Source: Parcubacteria group bacterium LiPW_15 (GTDB lineage: Bacteria > Patescibacteriota > Minisyncoccia > UBA6257 > 2-01-FULL-56-20). Taken from it: DNA of 39,603 nucleotides. Each line of letters begins with the position of its first letter. Within the stretch, counting starts at the first letter, position 1. Made by a program: the position numbers and the translations under genes. Below, piece by piece: positions 9,481 through 22,600 of the stretch. Under the pieces are notes generated by a model. The model did no database searches and was not told the DNA's origin. It saw only the letters and a list, made by a program, of their open reading frames with translations. The stretch lies in contig VMER01000004.1 in assembly GCA_007375645.1 (NCBI GenBank), forward strand, positions 1-39,603, given 5' to 3'.

Positions 9481-9684
9481 CTATCTGGAAACGAATGGCA
9501 GAAGGGCCATATGCCTCGCGCGCTTTATGGCTTCGGAAAGCTTCCTTTGATGCTTGGCGCAGATGCCCGTATGCTTAGGATCAATTATCTTCGCCTGGCT
9601 CGAAATAAACCTCCGAACAAGGTCTACCTCCTTGTAATCAACGTCATTAAGATTTTGCGAGCAGAAGAAACACTGTTTGGTCAT
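9481..9684 (-). CDS. rpsR: 30S ribosomal protein bS18
   Basis: DYKEVDLVRRFISSQAKIIDPKHTGICAKHQRKLSEAIKRARHMALLPFVSR; ends in TAG. Confidence 0.95.
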   Translation of the reverse strand: MTKQCFFCSQNLNDVDYKEVDLVRRFISSQAKIIDPKHTGICAKHQRKLSEAIKRARHMALLPFVSR

Positions 9685-9726
9685 TTGGGTTATAAGTATC
9701 GCGGAAAACTTGGTTTAAGTCAAGAT

Positions 9727-10200
9727 TTAAAACGGAATGTCGTCCATCTTCGGCTCCTCGCTGTCCAGGTCGATCACCGGAATGTCTTCCTGCGCCGGAG
9801 CTTGGGAAACTGGCTCGCTTTGAGCTTGAGGCTTCGCTCCTCCCCATTCGCCGGAACGTCCGGCCGAACCTTGCGGCTTCGGGCCAAGCTGGAAACGCTC
9901 GCAGATTATCTCCGTGGTCTTATGGGTTGAGCCCTGCTTATCCTGCCAGGAACGAGTCGCAAGACGGCCCTCCACCATTACCATCGCTCCCTTGACCAGA
10001 AACTGGCTTGCGATTTCCGCTTGGCGGCCCCAGACGACGACATTGTGAAACTCCGTGTCTTCCTGTCGAGCGCCCGCCTTATCCGTCCAGACGCGATTTG
10101 TGGCCACGCTGAAAGTGGTCACTGATTGGCCGCCGGCGGTCTTTCTGAGTTCCGGTTGAGCCGTAGTTCGTCCGACAATGAAAACCTTGTTTAAGTTCAT
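9727..10200 (-). CDS. ssb: single-stranded DNA-binding protein
   Basis: MNLNKVFIVGRTTAQPELRKTAGGQSVTTFSVATNR and acidic C-terminal tip MDDIPF. Confidence 0.97.
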   Translation of the reverse strand: MNLNKVFIVGRTTAQPELRKTAGGQSVTTFSVATNRVWTDKAGARQEDTEFHNVVVWGRQAEIASQFLVKGAMVMVEGRLATRSWQDKQGSTHKTTEIICERFQLGPKPQGSAGRSGEWGGAKPQAQSEPVSQAPAQEDIPVIDLDSEEPKMDDIPF

Positions 10201-10205
10201 TTAAT

Positions 10206-10634
10206 TTATCCGAGTATTTCTTCGATCTTCTTTTCCAGATCCTCATTGGTCAGCGCTTCGGGCTTCGTCCCCTCAGCCGCCCTTGGAATCTGAACTCTAG
10301 CGGACGGAGTGTGAGATGTCTCCGGACGCGGCCTTGCCTCCATCTTTTTGAAAGGCGGGGTAATAATAAGATGCCTTAAGACTGCGACGGAGGTCTCCAT
10401 TTCATGTTCCAAGTGCTTTATCTCTTCCGGAGAAAAAGCGAAGTGAAAATACCCGAAAAATCCGCTGGTCTGCTTCTTGATCGGATAAGCAAGGGCGATC
10501 TTCATGACCGGTCCTTCAAGCGCTATATCCCCTCCCAGCTCTTTGATGAACTTAAGGACGGTCTTCGCGCCATCTTCTTCCTTCACAAGGAAGGACATTT
10601 CGTACTGTTTTTTTTCTATTTCGTTTATTTCCAT
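10206..10634 (-). CDS. rpsF: 30S ribosomal protein bS6
   Basis: YEMSFLVKEEDG...LAYPIKKQTSGFFGYFHFAFSPEEIKHLEHEME; operon position rpsF-ssb-rpsR. Confidence 0.88.
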   Translation of the reverse strand: MEINEIEKKQYEMSFLVKEEDGAKTVLKFIKELGGDIALEGPVMKIALAYPIKKQTSGFFGYFHFAFSPEEIKHLEHEMETSVAVLRHLIITPPFKKMEARPRPETSHTPSARVQIPRAAEGTKPEALTNEDLEKKIEEILG

Positions 10635-10649
10635 GTGTATTTATCCCGT

Positions 10650-13600
10650 TTATTGGACTTCTTCATCAGCCGCGTCACCCGCATCGGTCAGGACAACGTC
10701 CTTTACCGTACCTGCCGGAATGAGCCGACCAATGATGACATTCTCCTTGAGACCGCGCAGTGTGTCAACCCTTCCCTCAACTGCGGCATTAACGAGCACC
10801 CTTGCGGTGTCTTGGAAGGATGCAGCGGACAAGAAGGATTCCGTGGAAAGAGCAACCCGGGTAATACCCAAAAGAAGTTGTCTCGCTTTGGCCGGAGCTT
10901 TGCCGGCGCGCTTCAGGGCGCGGTTTGTTTCTAGGAATCTGGACTTCTCGATCAGTTCTCCCATAACTAGCTCTGGAGAATCGCCCGCATCGGTAATGCG
11001 CACGCGAGAGAACATTTGTCGCGCAATGATCTCGATGTGTTTGTTGTTGATCGGCGCGCCTTCGCTCGAATAGATCTTCTGAATTTCGCCGATGATGTAA
11101 CGAATAACTTCCTGGGAACCCTTTAGCGCGAGAAGCTCTCTAAGATCAATATGACCCTCGGAAAGCTGATCTCCGGCCTTAACTTTGTCGCCAACCTTGA
11201 AACGCAAGATCAAGGAGCGCGGAACGGAATATTCCGCTTTCTCGGCCGGCTTCTTGGATTTGGATTTCTTTCCGATTTCGCTCTTCTTCCCGGCATCAAG
11301 CTTGACGATGATATTTTTGAGATTGCCTTTTTCTTCAATGTCTTCGATAACTCCGTCACCTTCCGAAAGTATGGCTTTTCCTTTCGGCGGCCGGGCTTCA
11401 AAAAGCTCTTCCACGCGGGGCAAACCATAGGTGATATCAGACGAAGCCACACCACCGGCGTGGAAAGTTTTCATAGTGAGCTGGGTTCCAGGTTCACCGA
11501 TAGACTGGGCAGCGATAACGCCGACCGCTTCGCCGATCTTAACCGGAGTATTGCGGCCGAGGTCCAAGCCGTAACACTGGGCACAAAGGCCGTAGAGCGT
11601 CTTACAGGTCAAGGGAGATCGAACCCTAACGCCATCCGCCTTAGATCTATCTATCTCTTCCGCAATATCTTTGGTGACGACGTCTCCGGCATGAGCAATT
11701 ATCTTGTTGCCGGATTTAACGTCTTCAATAAGCACCCTGGAGAATACGCGGGTGGCAAAACTCTGACGGCCCTGCTCTTCGCCTTCGGAACGAAGCATCG
11801 TCACGCCTTCCTTGGTGTGGCAGTCTTCTTCGCGAATAACAAGATCCTGAGCCACATCCACCAAGCGGCGAGTAAGATATCCGGCCTGGGCGGTCTTGAG
11901 AGCTGTGTCGGTAACACCTTTTCTCGATCCGTGAGTGGAGATGAAGTATTCCAAAACGGAAAGTCCTTCTTTGAGTGAAGATTTGATCGGCAATTCTATC
12001 GGTTCACCCTGAGGATCGCGGACGACACCTTTCATACCCATCATCTGCACCGGCTGAGCCCAGGTTCCGCGAGCGCCGGAATCGATTATCTGATATATCG
12101 GATTATCCGTGCCCAAAGATACGGTAACTTTTTGAGCGATCTCGTCTTTGGCTTTTTCCCAAATGCCGATAACGCGGGCTCGGCGCTCGGGGGCGGTCAA
12201 AAGTCCTTCACTGAAATGTTCTCTGACTTTCGCGGCCTCACCTTCGAACTTCGCAAGAATTGCTTTCTTTTCTACGGGGACTATCAAATCCATGATTGAC
12301 CAGGTGATACCGGAACGGGTCGCGGATTCAAAACCCAAAAGTTTCACGGTGTCCAAAACCTCCGCGGTTTTTTCCGTACCCTTGGTGCGGAAAACCAATT
12401 CCATTACTTTCTCGAGTTTCTTTTTGTTCAGCGCGTCGTTCACGTAAGGAACGGCTCCGCCCAGGGCTTCATTGAAGATCACTCTGCCAATGGTGGTTTT
12501 TTCCTTCATCCCGATCGCTTCAACCAATATCGGTTCGTGTACGGTTATCGCGCCGGTCGCATAAGCCATCATCGCTTCATTGATATCGACAAAAGCCTTG
12601 TTCCGATCGGCGATCAGCGGATCGTTGAGAGTAAGATAGTAAATACCCAAAACGGAATCCTGCGTAAGATTGGTTACGATATCTCCGGTTGCCGGCTTCA
12701 AAAGGTTCTTGCCGGCGGCCATTATTTCCCACGCTTCGCGCTGAGCTTCAACGGAAAGCGGGACATGGACGGCCATCTGGTCGCCATCAAAGTCCGCGTT
12801 GAACGCGTTGCAAACGAGCGGCGGGAATTGTATCGCCAAGCCTTCCACAAGGCGCGGCCTGAATGCCTGTACGGAAAGACGATGCAGGGTCGGAGCGCGG
12901 TTCAAGAGAACTCTCCTGTCTTTGATTATTTCTTCGAGTATCGCCCAAACCTCATCGGTTCCCTGCTCAATGACACGGTTCGCGTTCCTGATGTTATGTG
13001 CGATACCGCGGCGGATTATTTCGCCTATTACGAACGGGCGGAAAAGTTCCAAAGCCATTTTCTTCGGCAGACCGCATTCGTCGATCTTCAAACGAGGACC
13101 GACCACGATAACGGAACGGCCGGAATAGTCCACGCGCTTACCCAAAAGGTTTTGGCGGAAGCGGCCCTGCTTACCCTTCAACATGTCGGCCAAAGATCGA
13201 AGCGGACGCCTGGTGGCATTCATCTGCTGCGCGCCAAAGCGGGCGGAGTTGTCGATCAACGCATCCACGGCTTCCTGAAGCATTCTCTTCTCGTTCTTCA
13301 CTATGATTTCCGGAGCCTTAATCTCCAAAAGTTTTTTCAAACGGTTGTTGCGGTTAATAACGCGCCTATAAAGATCGTTCAGATCGGAAGTCGCATAGCG
13401 ACCGCCGTCCAAGGCAACCATCGGCCTAAGATCCGGAGGAAGCACCGGCAAGACGCTCAAAACCAACCACTCGGGGCGGGCATTATTCTTGATCATGGAG
13501 CGCACGATCTTTAATCTGCGCAGAAGCTTCGCTTCATTAAGCGGATCCTTAACTCCGGCAACTTCTTTTTCAATTTTTTTGACTTCACTCCTCAAATCCA

Positions 13601-16600
13601 GTTGTTCAAGAATTGAACGAACGGCCTCGGCTCCGGTTCCGGCCTTAAAGATGTCGCCGAAACGCTTGGACAACTTGAAATATTCGTCTTCGGAAAGCAC
13701 AAGACCCAGGCGCAGATCATCGATCATTTCACGCAAACCTTCCGCGGAAGAAAGAAGTTCTTTCTTCATAGTCCTGTCCTTTTCCTCGGTAGCTTTAAGT
13801 TTCGCTTTAAGCTCTTTGTCCAGTTCGCCGATAACACGCGTACGCTGTTCTTCGTCCACGTGGGTAACCACGTAATCGACGTAATACATAACTCTTTCGA
13901 GTTTCTGAGCAGGCACGTCCAACAAAAGACTCAGGGGAGACGGGGCGCTCTTCAAGAACCAAATGTGCGCAACCGGCGCAGCGAGAGTGATATGGCCCAA
14001 GCGTTCACGGCGAACGACTGAACGGGTGACCTCAACGCCGCACTTATCGCAAACCACGCCCTTATAACGGATCCTGCGGTATTTTCCGCAATAGCATTCG
14101 TAATCCTTGCTGGGTCCGAAAATGCGCTCGGAAAAGAGTCCGTCTTTTTCCGGCCGTTGAGTACGATAGTTGATAGTTTCCGGTTTTATGACCTCGCCAT
14201 GAGACCAGCCCATAATGTCCGCCGGAGACGCCACTCCTATTTCCAATGCCTCAAAAACATTCTGCTTGCCGCCTTCTTCCGGCTTCGGAACCTGATCCAC
14301 GCGCAAACCCAAAGCTTTAAGTTCGTTTATCAAAACATTAAAGGACGCGGGGATATTCGGCTCGCGGATAGGTTCGCTCCTGATAATGGATTCGTATGCG
14401 GCGGAACGGCCCATCACGTCGTCGGACTTGATGGTCAGCATTTCCTGAAGCATATGGCGGGCGCCATAACCTTCAAGCGCCCAAACTTCCATTTCTCCAA
14501 AACGTTGTCCTCCGAATTGCGCCTTGCCCCCTAAAGGCTGCTGGGTGATCAAGGAGTAGGGACCAATGGAGCGCATATGCACCTTATCTTCAACCAAGTG
14601 GTTGAGTTTCAACATATATATCTGTCCGACCATAACTTTCTGGTCAAACTTATCTCCGGTGCGGCCGTCGTAAAGGTCCACCTTGCCGTCTTCCGGAAGG
14701 CCGGCCTTCCTAAGTTCATCTTTAATTTCTTCTTCGCTTACCGGGTTGAACGAAGGCACAACGGCGCGATAGCCGAGCTTCTTCGCGGCCCAACCCAAAT
14801 GAGTTTCCAAAATTTGTCCGAGGTTCATACGGGAAGCAACGCCCAAAGGATTCAAAATAATATCCACCGGGGTCCCATCGGCCAAGTGAGGCATATCTTG
14901 CACCGGACGGATCTGGGAGATAACACCTTTGTTCCCGTGACGACCGGCGAGCTTATCACCCACCTGCACCTTTCTCAAACTCGCAACTTCCACATGAATC
15001 CTCTTGATAATGCCGGCCTCAAGCTTGTCGCCCTGATCGCGCGAGAAAACTTTTATGCCGACAATTCTGCCGCGCTTGCCGTGCGGAAGAGTAAGCGAAG
15101 TATCTTTAACGTCACGGGCTTTTTCTCCGAAGATGGCGCGCAAAAGTCTTTCCTCTGCGGTAAGCTCGGCTTCGCCGCGCGGAGAAATCTTTCCAACCAA
15201 AATATCTCCGGCCGTGACTTCCGCGCCGATCCTAATTATTCCCTCTTCGTCCAAGTTTTTTAGTTTTTCCTCGGAAACGTTCGGAATATCCGGAGTGGTT
15301 ATTTCGGGACCGAGTTTGGTATCGCGTACGTCGCAGGTATATTCCTCAATGTGAATAGAAGTGAAAATATCGTCGCGGACAACCTGCTCGGAGAGGATTA
15401 TGGCATCCTCGAAGTTCGCCCCGTCCCAAGAGATGAAAGAGACCAAAAGATTCTGGCCGAGAGCCAAAACTCCGTTGTCGATAGAGCTGCCGTCCACCAA
15501 AATATCTCCTTTCTTCACTATTTGGCCCTTATTTGCCAAGGGTTTCTGGGAAATGCGGGTAAACTGGTTGGAACGCTTGAACCTCTCCAAACGATAGTTT
15601 TTTGTGTCCTTCGCGTATTTTACGGTTATGTGATCCGCGTCCACCGCCGTAACTTCTCCCGGACCTTCGGCTTTAATGACGTAGCCGGAATCGGCCGCAA
15701 CTCTTTCCTCTTCGCCGGTACCGACAAGCGGAGCGACAGGTTTAATGGAGCTGACCGCCTGGCGTTGCATGTTCGAAGCCATAAGCGCGCGGTGCGGTTC
15801 GTCGTGTTGGAGAAACGGAATGAGCGAAGTCGCCACGGAAACGAATTGATGCGGGGCAAGTTCAAGAAGATCAACTTCGGCTCTTAAACAGGTACCCGGC
15901 GCGCCGTAGACGCGGGCTTCGACTATCTCCGGAATAATTTTTCCGGAGGCGTCTCTCGGAATCGCAGCGTGGATAATCCTGTATTTTTCTTCTTCAATAG
16001 CATCCATCCAGACCATCTCCTCGGTTGCTTTTCCGTTCTTAACTTTTATATAAGGAGTCTCCAAAAATCCCAGATCGTTCACGCGCGCAAAACTCGCGAG
16101 ATAAGAGATCAAACCGATGTTCGCTCCTTCCGGAGTTTGAATCGGACAAATGCGGCCGTAGTGAGAGCTATGCACGTCGCGGACTTCAAAAGACGCGCGC
16201 TCGCGGGTCAAACCTCCGGGACCCAACGCAGACAAACGCCGCTTGTGCTCCAATTCGGCCAGAGGATTCACCTGGTCCATGAACTGAGAAAGCTGGGAGG
16301 AAGCGAAAAATTCTTTGACCACCGCGGCGATAGGGCGGAAATTTATCAGCTGGGCCGGAACAATGGTGTCTTTCTCGAGCGTGGACATCCTATCCTGAAT
16401 AATGCGTCGAAGCCTCGCGATACCGACGCGCAACCTTCCCTGGAGAAGCTCGCCGACGGCTTTAACGCGGCGGTTTCCCAAATGGTCGATGTCGTCGGGT
16501 TTGGCCACGGGATCATTGTTCAAGCGGATAATCTCGCGAACTATGGCAATTATATCGGCGCCATCCAAAAGCATGTTCTGCTTAATCTTGCCGAAATTAA

Positions 16601-17426
16601 GCCTTTGATTGGCCTTAAAACGACCGACCGCGGAAAGATCATAACGATCCGGACGCTGGAACATGCCGTCAACCAATGACTGAGCTCCGTCCACGGTCGC
16701 CGGATCTCCGGGACGAAGACGGCGATAGATTTCTAGATAAGATTCTCCGACGTTGGCAGCCACATCTTTTTTGAGCGTTGCATCAATATGCTGTAGAGAG
16801 CCTGTATCGATATCGGCAAAAACTTTTCTGATCTCTTCGTCGGTCACGCCGAAAATGCGCAAAAGATCCGTCACCGGAACCTTCCTGTGGCGGTCGATCT
16901 TCACCCCGATGGAACCGTCTACGTCGGTTTCAAATTCGAGCCAACTTCCGCGGTTCGGAATAACCTTGGCTCCGAAAAGGCGGCGATCCCGATATTGGTT
17001 CGCGGTAAAATATACGCCCGCGCTCCTGATAAGCTGAGAAACGACTACGCGCTCTACTCCGTTCATGATGAACGTGCCCCTGTCGGTCATCATCGGAAAT
17101 TCGCCGAAATATACCTCTTGTACATCGGCCTTCCCGGTCAATTTATTAAAAAGTTTTACGCGGATATGAAGCGGCGCCTCCAGACTCGCATCCTTGTAGC
17201 GGGCAGTTACCTCATCATATTTCGGCTCTCCAAAACTATAATCTTCAAAAGTTAATTCAAATTCTTTACCGGTATGGTCGAGAATCGGCGAAACTTCTTT
17301 TAAGAGTTCCCTGAGTCCCTCTTTGAGGAACCATTCGTACGACTTGATCTGCACTTCGTTCAGGTTACTCGGAAACATGAACGATTTGGACTTTGAAAAA
17401 TCCTTGACCGGAAGTCGGTGAGGCAT
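10650..17426 (-). CDS. rpoBC: fused RNA polymerase beta-beta' subunit (RpoB-RpoC), 2258 aa
   Basis: RpoB signatures ([43 protein letters not shown]) followed in frame by RpoC signatures ([55 protein letters not shown]) without a stop. Confidence 0.95.
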   Translation of the reverse strand: MPHRLPVKDFSKSKSFMFPSNLNEVQIKSYEWFLKEGLRELLKEVSPILDHTGKEFELTFEDYSFGEPKYDEVTARYKDASLEAPLHIRVKLFNKLTGKADVQEVYFGEFPMMTDRGTFIMNGVERVVVSQLIRSAGVYFTANQYRDRRLFGAKVIPNRGSWLEFETDVDGSIGVKIDRHRKVPVTDLLRIFGVTDEEIRKVFADIDTGSLQHIDATLKKDVAANVGESYLEIYRRLRPGDPATVDGAQSLVDGMFQRPDRYDLSAVGRFKANQRLNFGKIKQNMLLDGADIIAIVREIIRLNNDPVAKPDDIDHLGNRRVKAVGELLQGRLRVGIARLRRIIQDRMSTLEKDTIVPAQLINFRPIAAVVKEFFASSQLSQFMDQVNPLAELEHKRRLSALGPGGLTRERASFEVRDVHSSHYGRICPIQTPEGANIGLISYLASFARVNDLGFLETPYIKVKNGKATEEMVWMDAIEEEKYRIIHAAIPRDASGKIIPEIVEARVYGAPGTCLRAEVDLLELAPHQFVSVATSLIPFLQHDEPHRALMASNMQRQAVSSIKPVAPLVGTGEEERVAADSGYVIKAEGPGEVTAVDADHITVKYAKDTKNYRLERFKRSNQFTRISQKPLANKGQIVKKGDILVDGSSIDNGVLALGQNLLVSFISWDGANFEDAIILSEQVVRDDIFTSIHIEEYTCDVRDTKLGPEITTPDIPNVSEEKLKNLDEEGIIRIGAEVTAGDILVGKISPRGEAELTAEERLLRAIFGEKARDVKDTSLTLPHGKRGRIVGIKVFSRDQGDKLEAGIIKRIHVEVASLRKVQVGDKLAGRHGNKGVISQIRPVQDMPHLADGTPVDIILNPLGVASRMNLGQILETHLGWAAKKLGYRAVVPSFNPVSEEEIKDELRKAGLPEDGKVDLYDGRTGDKFDQKVMVGQIYMLKLNHLVEDKVHMRSIGPYSLITQQPLGGKAQFGGQRFGEMEVWALEGYGARHMLQEMLTIKSDDVMGRSAAYESIIRSEPIREPNIPASFNVLINELKALGLRVDQVPKPEEGGKQNVFEALEIGVASPADIMGWSHGEVIKPETINYRTQRPEKDGLFSERIFGPSKDYECYCGKYRRIRYKGVVCDKCGVEVTRSVVRRERLGHITLAAPVAHIWFLKSAPSPLSLLLDVPAQKLERVMYYVDYVVTHVDEEQRTRVIGELDKELKAKLKATEEKDRTMKKELLSSAEGLREMIDDLRLGLVLSEDEYFKLSKRFGDIFKAGTGAEAVRSILEQLDLRSEVKKIEKEVAGVKDPLNEAKLLRRLKIVRSMIKNNARPEWLVLSVLPVLPPDLRPMVALDGGRYATSDLNDLYRRVINRNNRLKKLLEIKAPEIIVKNEKRMLQEAVDALIDNSARFGAQQMNATRRPLRSLADMLKGKQGRFRQNLLGKRVDYSGRSVIVVGPRLKIDECGLPKKMALELFRPFVIGEIIRRGIAHNIRNANRVIEQGTDEVWAILEEIIKDRRVLLNRAPTLHRLSVQAFRPRLVEGLAIQFPPLVCNAFNADFDGDQMAVHVPLSVEAQREAWEIMAAGKNLLKPATGDIVTNLTQDSVLGIYYLTLNDPLIADRNKAFVDINEAMMAYATGAITVHEPILVEAIGMKEKTTIGRVIFNEALGGAVPYVNDALNKKKLEKVMELVFRTKGTEKTAEVLDTVKLLGFESATRSGITWSIMDLIVPVEKKAILAKFEGEAAKVREHFSEGLLTAPERRARVIGIWEKAKDEIAQKVTVSLGTDNPIYQIIDSGARGTWAQPVQMMGMKGVVRDPQGEPIELPIKSSLKEGLSVLEYFISTHGSRKGVTDTALKTAQAGYLTRRLVDVAQDLVIREEDCHTKEGVTMLRSEGEEQGRQSFATRVFSRVLIEDVKSGNKIIAHAGDVVTKDIAEEIDRSKADGVRVRSPLTCKTLYGLCAQCYGLDLGRNTPVKIGEAVGVIAAQSIGEPGTQLTMKTFHAGGVASSDITYGLPRVEELFEARPPKGKAILSEGDGVIEDIEEKGNLKNIIVKLDAGKKSEIGKKSKSKKPAEKAEYSVPRSLILRFKVGDKVKAGDQLSEGHIDLRELLALKGSQEVIRYIIGEIQKIYSSEGAPINNKHIEIIARQMFSRVRITDAGDSPELVMGELIEKSRFLETNRALKRAGKAPAKARQLLLGITRVALSTESFLSAASFQDTARVLVNAAVEGRVDTLRGLKENVIIGRLIPAGTVKDVVLTDAGDAADEEVQ

Positions 17427-17521
17427 TTGGTTTATGATTTATTAAAAATAGTTAATGATTTTTTGGGGGCCGAACCCAAAGACGCTAAAAAAACAATAAG
17501 CCAAGGGGACTTGGTTGTTTG

Positions 17522-18505
17522 TTATTTCATAAGGTATTTAACTCTATTTGAGGCATGTATGTCAAGAGTCTCGCTCCAAATGGTCTTTCCCGTGGCCGGG
17601 TCGCTCAGATAGTACCAATAAGAAGTGGCGACGGGAGCCATTGCGGCCTTAATTGATTCCGCTCCCGGATTCCCGATGGGGCCGGGGGGCAAACCTTTAT
17701 TTAGATAGGTATTGTAAGGAGAATCAACCTTGAAATCGGCTGGGCTGAGCGGGTAACAGCTCGTCTCCCCCGCCATTTCTTTGAGGTAGCAGATGGTCGC
17801 GTCCACCTGTAGCGGCATTCCGATCTTCACCCGTTTCAAAAGTATGCCGGCGGCAATCTGCCGATCCTTGAACTCCGGCACCTCACGCTCAAGAAGCGAA
17901 GCCAAAATAAGATTTCGTGTCGCCTGCTTCGGATCCTTGTCGAGAATCGACTTGGCCTTCAGATCAAAATTCGCCCTCATCCTCTCCGCAATATCTTTAG
18001 GATTTGATTCCAAAAAGAAGTCGTAGGTATCCGGAAAAAAATATCCTTCGCCAAAAATGCTTTGCGCTTTTACCCAAGAGACGAACTCTCCATTTTTGAC
18101 GACAAAATTATTGGCAAGAATTCCATCGATATCGTAAATAGAGGAGCCTTCTGGAATCACAACCTTTACCGTTTGTTTTTCGCCATTCCTTAAAATCTCG
18201 GATATCTTCGGCACCCCTTCTCCGGGATCAAAAATATATGCTCCAGGTTGGAGATGAAATGCGGAACCGGAAATTAAAAAGTATATTTTTGCCGCCAGCG
18301 CGGATCGAATGACCCCGCCCGTCCGCAACTTCTCGACCACATCCCTAAATCCGTCGCCCCCCGACACGGTAAAAAATTTCTTCTCCGCCAAAACCGGCTT
18401 TAGCGCCGCTACGAACCAGATCGCGAAACCCAAAATTAGCCCCGTAAAACAAAGCAGGACCAAACGCGCTCTAAATCTAATTTTAGGATCTTCTCCAAAT
18501 TGCAT
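17522..18505 (-). CDS. mltG: endolytic murein transglycosylase MltG (YceG family)
   Basis: VVIPEGSSIYDID, FPDTYDF, ASLLEREVPEFKDRQIAAGILLKRVKIGMPLQVDATICY, SPYNTYLNKGLPPGPIGNPG. Confidence 0.95.
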   Translation of the reverse strand: MQFGEDPKIRFRARLVLLCFTGLILGFAIWFVAALKPVLAEKKFFTVSGGDGFRDVVEKLRTGGVIRSALAAKIYFLISGSAFHLQPGAYIFDPGEGVPKISEILRNGEKQTVKVVIPEGSSIYDIDGILANNFVVKNGEFVSWVKAQSIFGEGYFFPDTYDFFLESNPKDIAERMRANFDLKAKSILDKDPKQATRNLILASLLEREVPEFKDRQIAAGILLKRVKIGMPLQVDATICYLKEMAGETSCYPLSPADFKVDSPYNTYLNKGLPPGPIGNPGAESIKAAMAPVATSYWYYLSDPATGKTIWSETLDIHASNRVKYLMK

Positions 18506-19538
18506 TGATTATTGCGAGCAAAAGCGAGCTCATCAAAATGTTCGACCCTCCGTAGCTTAAAAATGGGAACGGTACGCCCACAACCGGCGTAAGCCCCACA
18601 GCCATCCCGCCGTTTAGAAGCAGATGAAGCCCCAGCATTATAGCCGCACCCAGACAGATAAATTTTTCCATATTTTGATCCGCGTATAAACCAATTCGCA
18701 GAATATGGAAGACAAGGGAAAGAAAAGCCGCGATAACCAAAAGTCCCGCGACCAATCCCCACTCCTCTATTAAAGCAGGAAAAATGAAGTCTGTCGCCGG
18801 CTCGGTCAGAAACCCAAGCTGAGTCTGCGGGCCCTGTTTATAACCCCTACCCCAAAGCCCCGCGGACCCGATCGCGATCTTTGCCTGCGAGGTGCTGTAG
18901 TTTATTCCCAATGAATTTGATTCCGGATTTAAAACCCCGACAATTCTGGCCTTTTGATAATCTTTCAAAAAATATGTCCAACCGACCGGACCCAGAATCA
19001 TCAGGGCGATAAGTCCGGCGATGATCCACTTGCGCGGTAGGCCGGAGACCAAGAGAAATCCGAGCCAGATGCCAAAGAGTACCAGAGTCGAACCGGTATC
19101 ATTCAATCTAAGCGTGGCAAACGCCGGCAAAAGAAAAAGAAGAAATGAGCCTAAAATATTCGAGAATCTTGCGATAGATAAATGCCGTCGCGCGAAATAA
19201 CTTGCGTACATCAAAATGAGCGCGACCTTCGAGAGTTCTACCGGTTGAAATCTTATCGGTCCCAAGACCAACCAGCTCCTGGTGTTTCTTATTTCCGGGG
19301 CGGCAAAATATGTGAGAATCAGAAGTCCCAGGCTCACCGCATATATTACCCAAACGATTGGCCGAGAACGAAGGATGGAGTGCCAGTCAAAATACAGAAA
19401 ACCGAAAATAAGCGCAGCTCCCAAAATCACCCAGGAAAGCTGGGTTAAGAAAAGTTTTGTGGAAATACTCGATATTTCCAAAAGCCCCGCAAAAACTATA
19501 AATCCGGCGCTTAAAAGCAGACCTCGGGAACCTTTCAT
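18483..19538 (-). CDS. rodA: RodA/FtsW SEDS-family peptidoglycan polymerase
   Basis: multi-TM; RSWLVLGPIRFQPVELSKVALILMYA; LWGRGYKQGPQTQLGFLTEPATDFIFPALIEEWG; VGVPFPFLSYGGS. Confidence 0.93.
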   Translation of the reverse strand: MKGSRGLLLSAGFIVFAGLLEISSISTKLFLTQLSWVILGAALIFGFLYFDWHSILRSRPIVWVIYAVSLGLLILTYFAAPEIRNTRSWLVLGPIRFQPVELSKVALILMYASYFARRHLSIARFSNILGSFLLFLLPAFATLRLNDTGSTLVLFGIWLGFLLVSGLPRKWIIAGLIALMILGPVGWTYFLKDYQKARIVGVLNPESNSLGINYSTSQAKIAIGSAGLWGRGYKQGPQTQLGFLTEPATDFIFPALIEEWGLVAGLLVIAAFLSLVFHILRIGLYADQNMEKFICLGAAIMLGLHLLLNGGMAVGLTPVVGVPFPFLSYGGSNILMSSLLLAIINAIWRRS

Positions 19539-19622
19539 ATAAAATCAATTTATCACGGGACAGCGAAAAAGGACAGATTAAAACACGCCACAATCCTATC
19601 AAAAAATAAATTCTAAAGTCCG

Positions 19623-22600
19623 CTACATCCCGTTCAACACTCCCCTCGTCAAAGCTCCCACATATCCCGCTGCCGGGGTAATATTCTGCGCCTTCTGAAA
19701 AGCGATGACGGCTTTTTGGGTCAGAGAGTAGAAGTTGCCGGTAATGGGGCCGGTATAGAAACCGAGCTTGGTCAGAAGTTCTTGAAGTGCGGTGACATCC
19801 TGATCGTTCTCGAGTCCGTAGTAGAGGTTTTTCAAGAATGCGACTTTCGCTGCCGGAGAAACCCCGTTCGGAGTAGCTGCCTCGCCATTTGAAGGCGCAG
19901 AGTTAAGAACGCTTCTTGTTAAGACTCCCACATATCCCACGGCTGGGACAATGTCGTGTTCCTTTTGGAATTTGATGACGGCATTTTGCGTTAAGGAGTA
20001 GAAGTTTCCGGTAATGGGGCCGGAGTAAAATCCTAGTTTTTTCAGAAGCTCTTGAAGTGCGACGACATCATTACTACCCTCCATTCCATAATAGAGATTC
20101 TTGGAGAAGGAATATCCTGGAATGCCGGTGGTAGTAGCGGGAGAGACCGGGGGTGTGCTTGGAGTTGCCGTCGCGGTAGTTGTTGCGGTTGGCGTTACGG
20201 TCACTGACCCGCCGCCACCTCCCCCAGAAGAAGGTGTTCCGGCATTACCCACCATAACAGCACTCCCAGGGTTGGTGATAACCGTAATGGTATGCGTTCC
20301 GGACATCGCCACAGTTGAAGCACTACCCCAAGAACCCACATCGCTGGCTTCAAGAGTGAAAGAGTAGACTCCGGCTGCGGTTGGAGTCCCGGAAAGAGTA
20401 CTCCCATTGAAATGAAGACCGGGCGGCACTGCTCCGCTGGTCACAGAATAAACGACTGTTCCCTGGGAATCGGTAGCGGATGGCAAGGTATAAGAGTAGC
20501 TGTTGCCCATGGTTGCGGACGATGGAAAACTCGGCGAGCCCGGAGTGAAGAATTTATAGAACATGATGCGATTGTTCCCGCTATCGGAAACTATCAGGCG
20601 GCGATTCGTCGAGTTGTAAGATACACCGGTGGTGTAATATAGACCGCTTTGGCCAGTAGTCCCCGTTGAGCTTGTGAAGTCAGCTTTTCCAAAAACCGCA
20701 GAGGCGTTTTGGCCATCAGTCACCGATCCGGCAGCAACATCAAACACCAAAACCCGCTGATTGCTATTATCGCTCACAAATAATTTGCTGTTTGTAGGAT
20801 CATAAGCGAGTCCTGCAAGTTGGTTCATCCTGGACTGAGTTCTGCCGGAAACAGAAGCTGTAAATGTGGTCTGGCCCAAAACATTCGAAGCATTCATGCC
20901 ATTGGAAACCGTGCCGGTTGCGACGGAAAAAATAGTAACGCGATTATATTGCGAATCTCCGACAAACAAACGACTGTTTACGGAATCGTAAGTCAATGAG
21001 ATGGGAGAGCTCATTCCGGATTGGGTTGTTGCCTGGTTAGATGCGGTAAAAGTGGTCTGCCCCAAAACAAAAGAGGCGTTTTTCCCGTTGGAAATTGAGC
21101 TTGTTGCGACATCATATATCGTCACACGATGACTAGAATTACTTCCGACAAACAAACGACTGTTTACGGAATCGAAAGCCAGGGCCAGTGGAGCAATCAT
21201 CCCAGACTGAGTCGTAGCGCTAACCCCACTCGTAAAATCTACCTGTCCCAGGACATAGGATGCATTCATCCCGCTAGCAAGGCTGGATGTATCAAAAATA
21301 AGCACGCGAGAGTTAAAATAATCGGCGACAAATAAGCGATTGCCTACGGGGTCAAAAGCAACATCGGATGGTTTCCTCATTCGGTTTTGCGCACGCGTGG
21401 TGGTTGCCCGAGAATAAAGATTGTCCTGACCAAGCACATAATCGGCTTCGTAATCGACAGGATTGCCTGAAGCATCCAAATTGAAAACTAGGACGCGATT
21501 GTTGTCGAAATCGGCTGCAAAGAGCCTCTGCCCCGCAAGATCAAGCGCTGTCCCGTAGCGATTAGGAAATGTGTACGAATCTCTACCGTCCGCGCCGGCA
21601 GACAGACCATTTGCACTGGGAGCCCCGAACGGCAGATTTTTTATATAATCCGGGTTTCCATTTCCATCGTATTGCCCCAAAACACCTGAGGCGTTCATAC
21701 CATTCGAGACTGTTCCGGTCGCCACGGAAAAGATAAGAAAGCGCTGGTTGTCCGGATCGGAAGCGAACAATTTATTTTCTGCGGGATTGAACATGAGGGT
21801 TCCAATGTATCCAAAACTGGAACCGAATCCATCATTGCCATTACTGAATTTATTCTGGCTTGGCCACGTACTGGCCGGATAGGTTCCGGAGGTGAAATTG
21901 GCCTGTCCCAAAACGAAAGATGCGTTCTTTCCGTTCGTGACAGTGCCGGTAGCTACGTCAAAAATTAATGTGCGAAAATTCACGGCATCGTAAACAAAGA
22001 GCCTATCATTCGCAGTATCATAAGACACGCCTGAAGGATTTTTCATGCTAGCTTGCGTAGTTGCCTGGGTACTGGATGTAAAATTTATCTGCCCCAATAC
22101 AAAAGAAGCGTTTTTCCCGTTCGTGACAGTGCCGGTAGCTACGTCAAAGATAAGCACTCGATTATTATCTTTGTCGCCGACAAATAGCCGGTCATACTCA
22201 GAATCATATTCAAGACCGGTAGGCGCAGACACGCCGCCCTGGGTTGTAGTCGCCGTACTTGAGGTAAACCCGGTCTGCCCCAAAACGAAAGATGCGGACA
22301 TGCCGTTTGTAATGGTGGCCGTATTAAATATAAGTACTCGATTATTATCTTTGTCGCCGACAAATAGACGGTTGCCGACGGAATCATAAGCGAGACCTTC
22401 CGGCGAAGACATTCCAATTTGAGTGGTTGCCGCTGCGCTAGAAGTGAAATTGGCCTGTCCCAAAACGAAAGATGCGGACATGCCGTTTGTAATGGTGGAA
22501 AGATCAAAAACCAAAACTCGATTATTGTCTTGGTCGACCACAAAAAGGCGGTTGCCAACAGAATCATAAGCAAGATCAGTAGGACCCAATAAATTATTGT

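Noticed and set aside
10404-17255. Long plus-strand ORFs antisense to rpoBC (e.g. 12537..13514, 11151..11978)
   Set aside because: Antisense shadow ORFs of a well-supported rpoBC reading frame.
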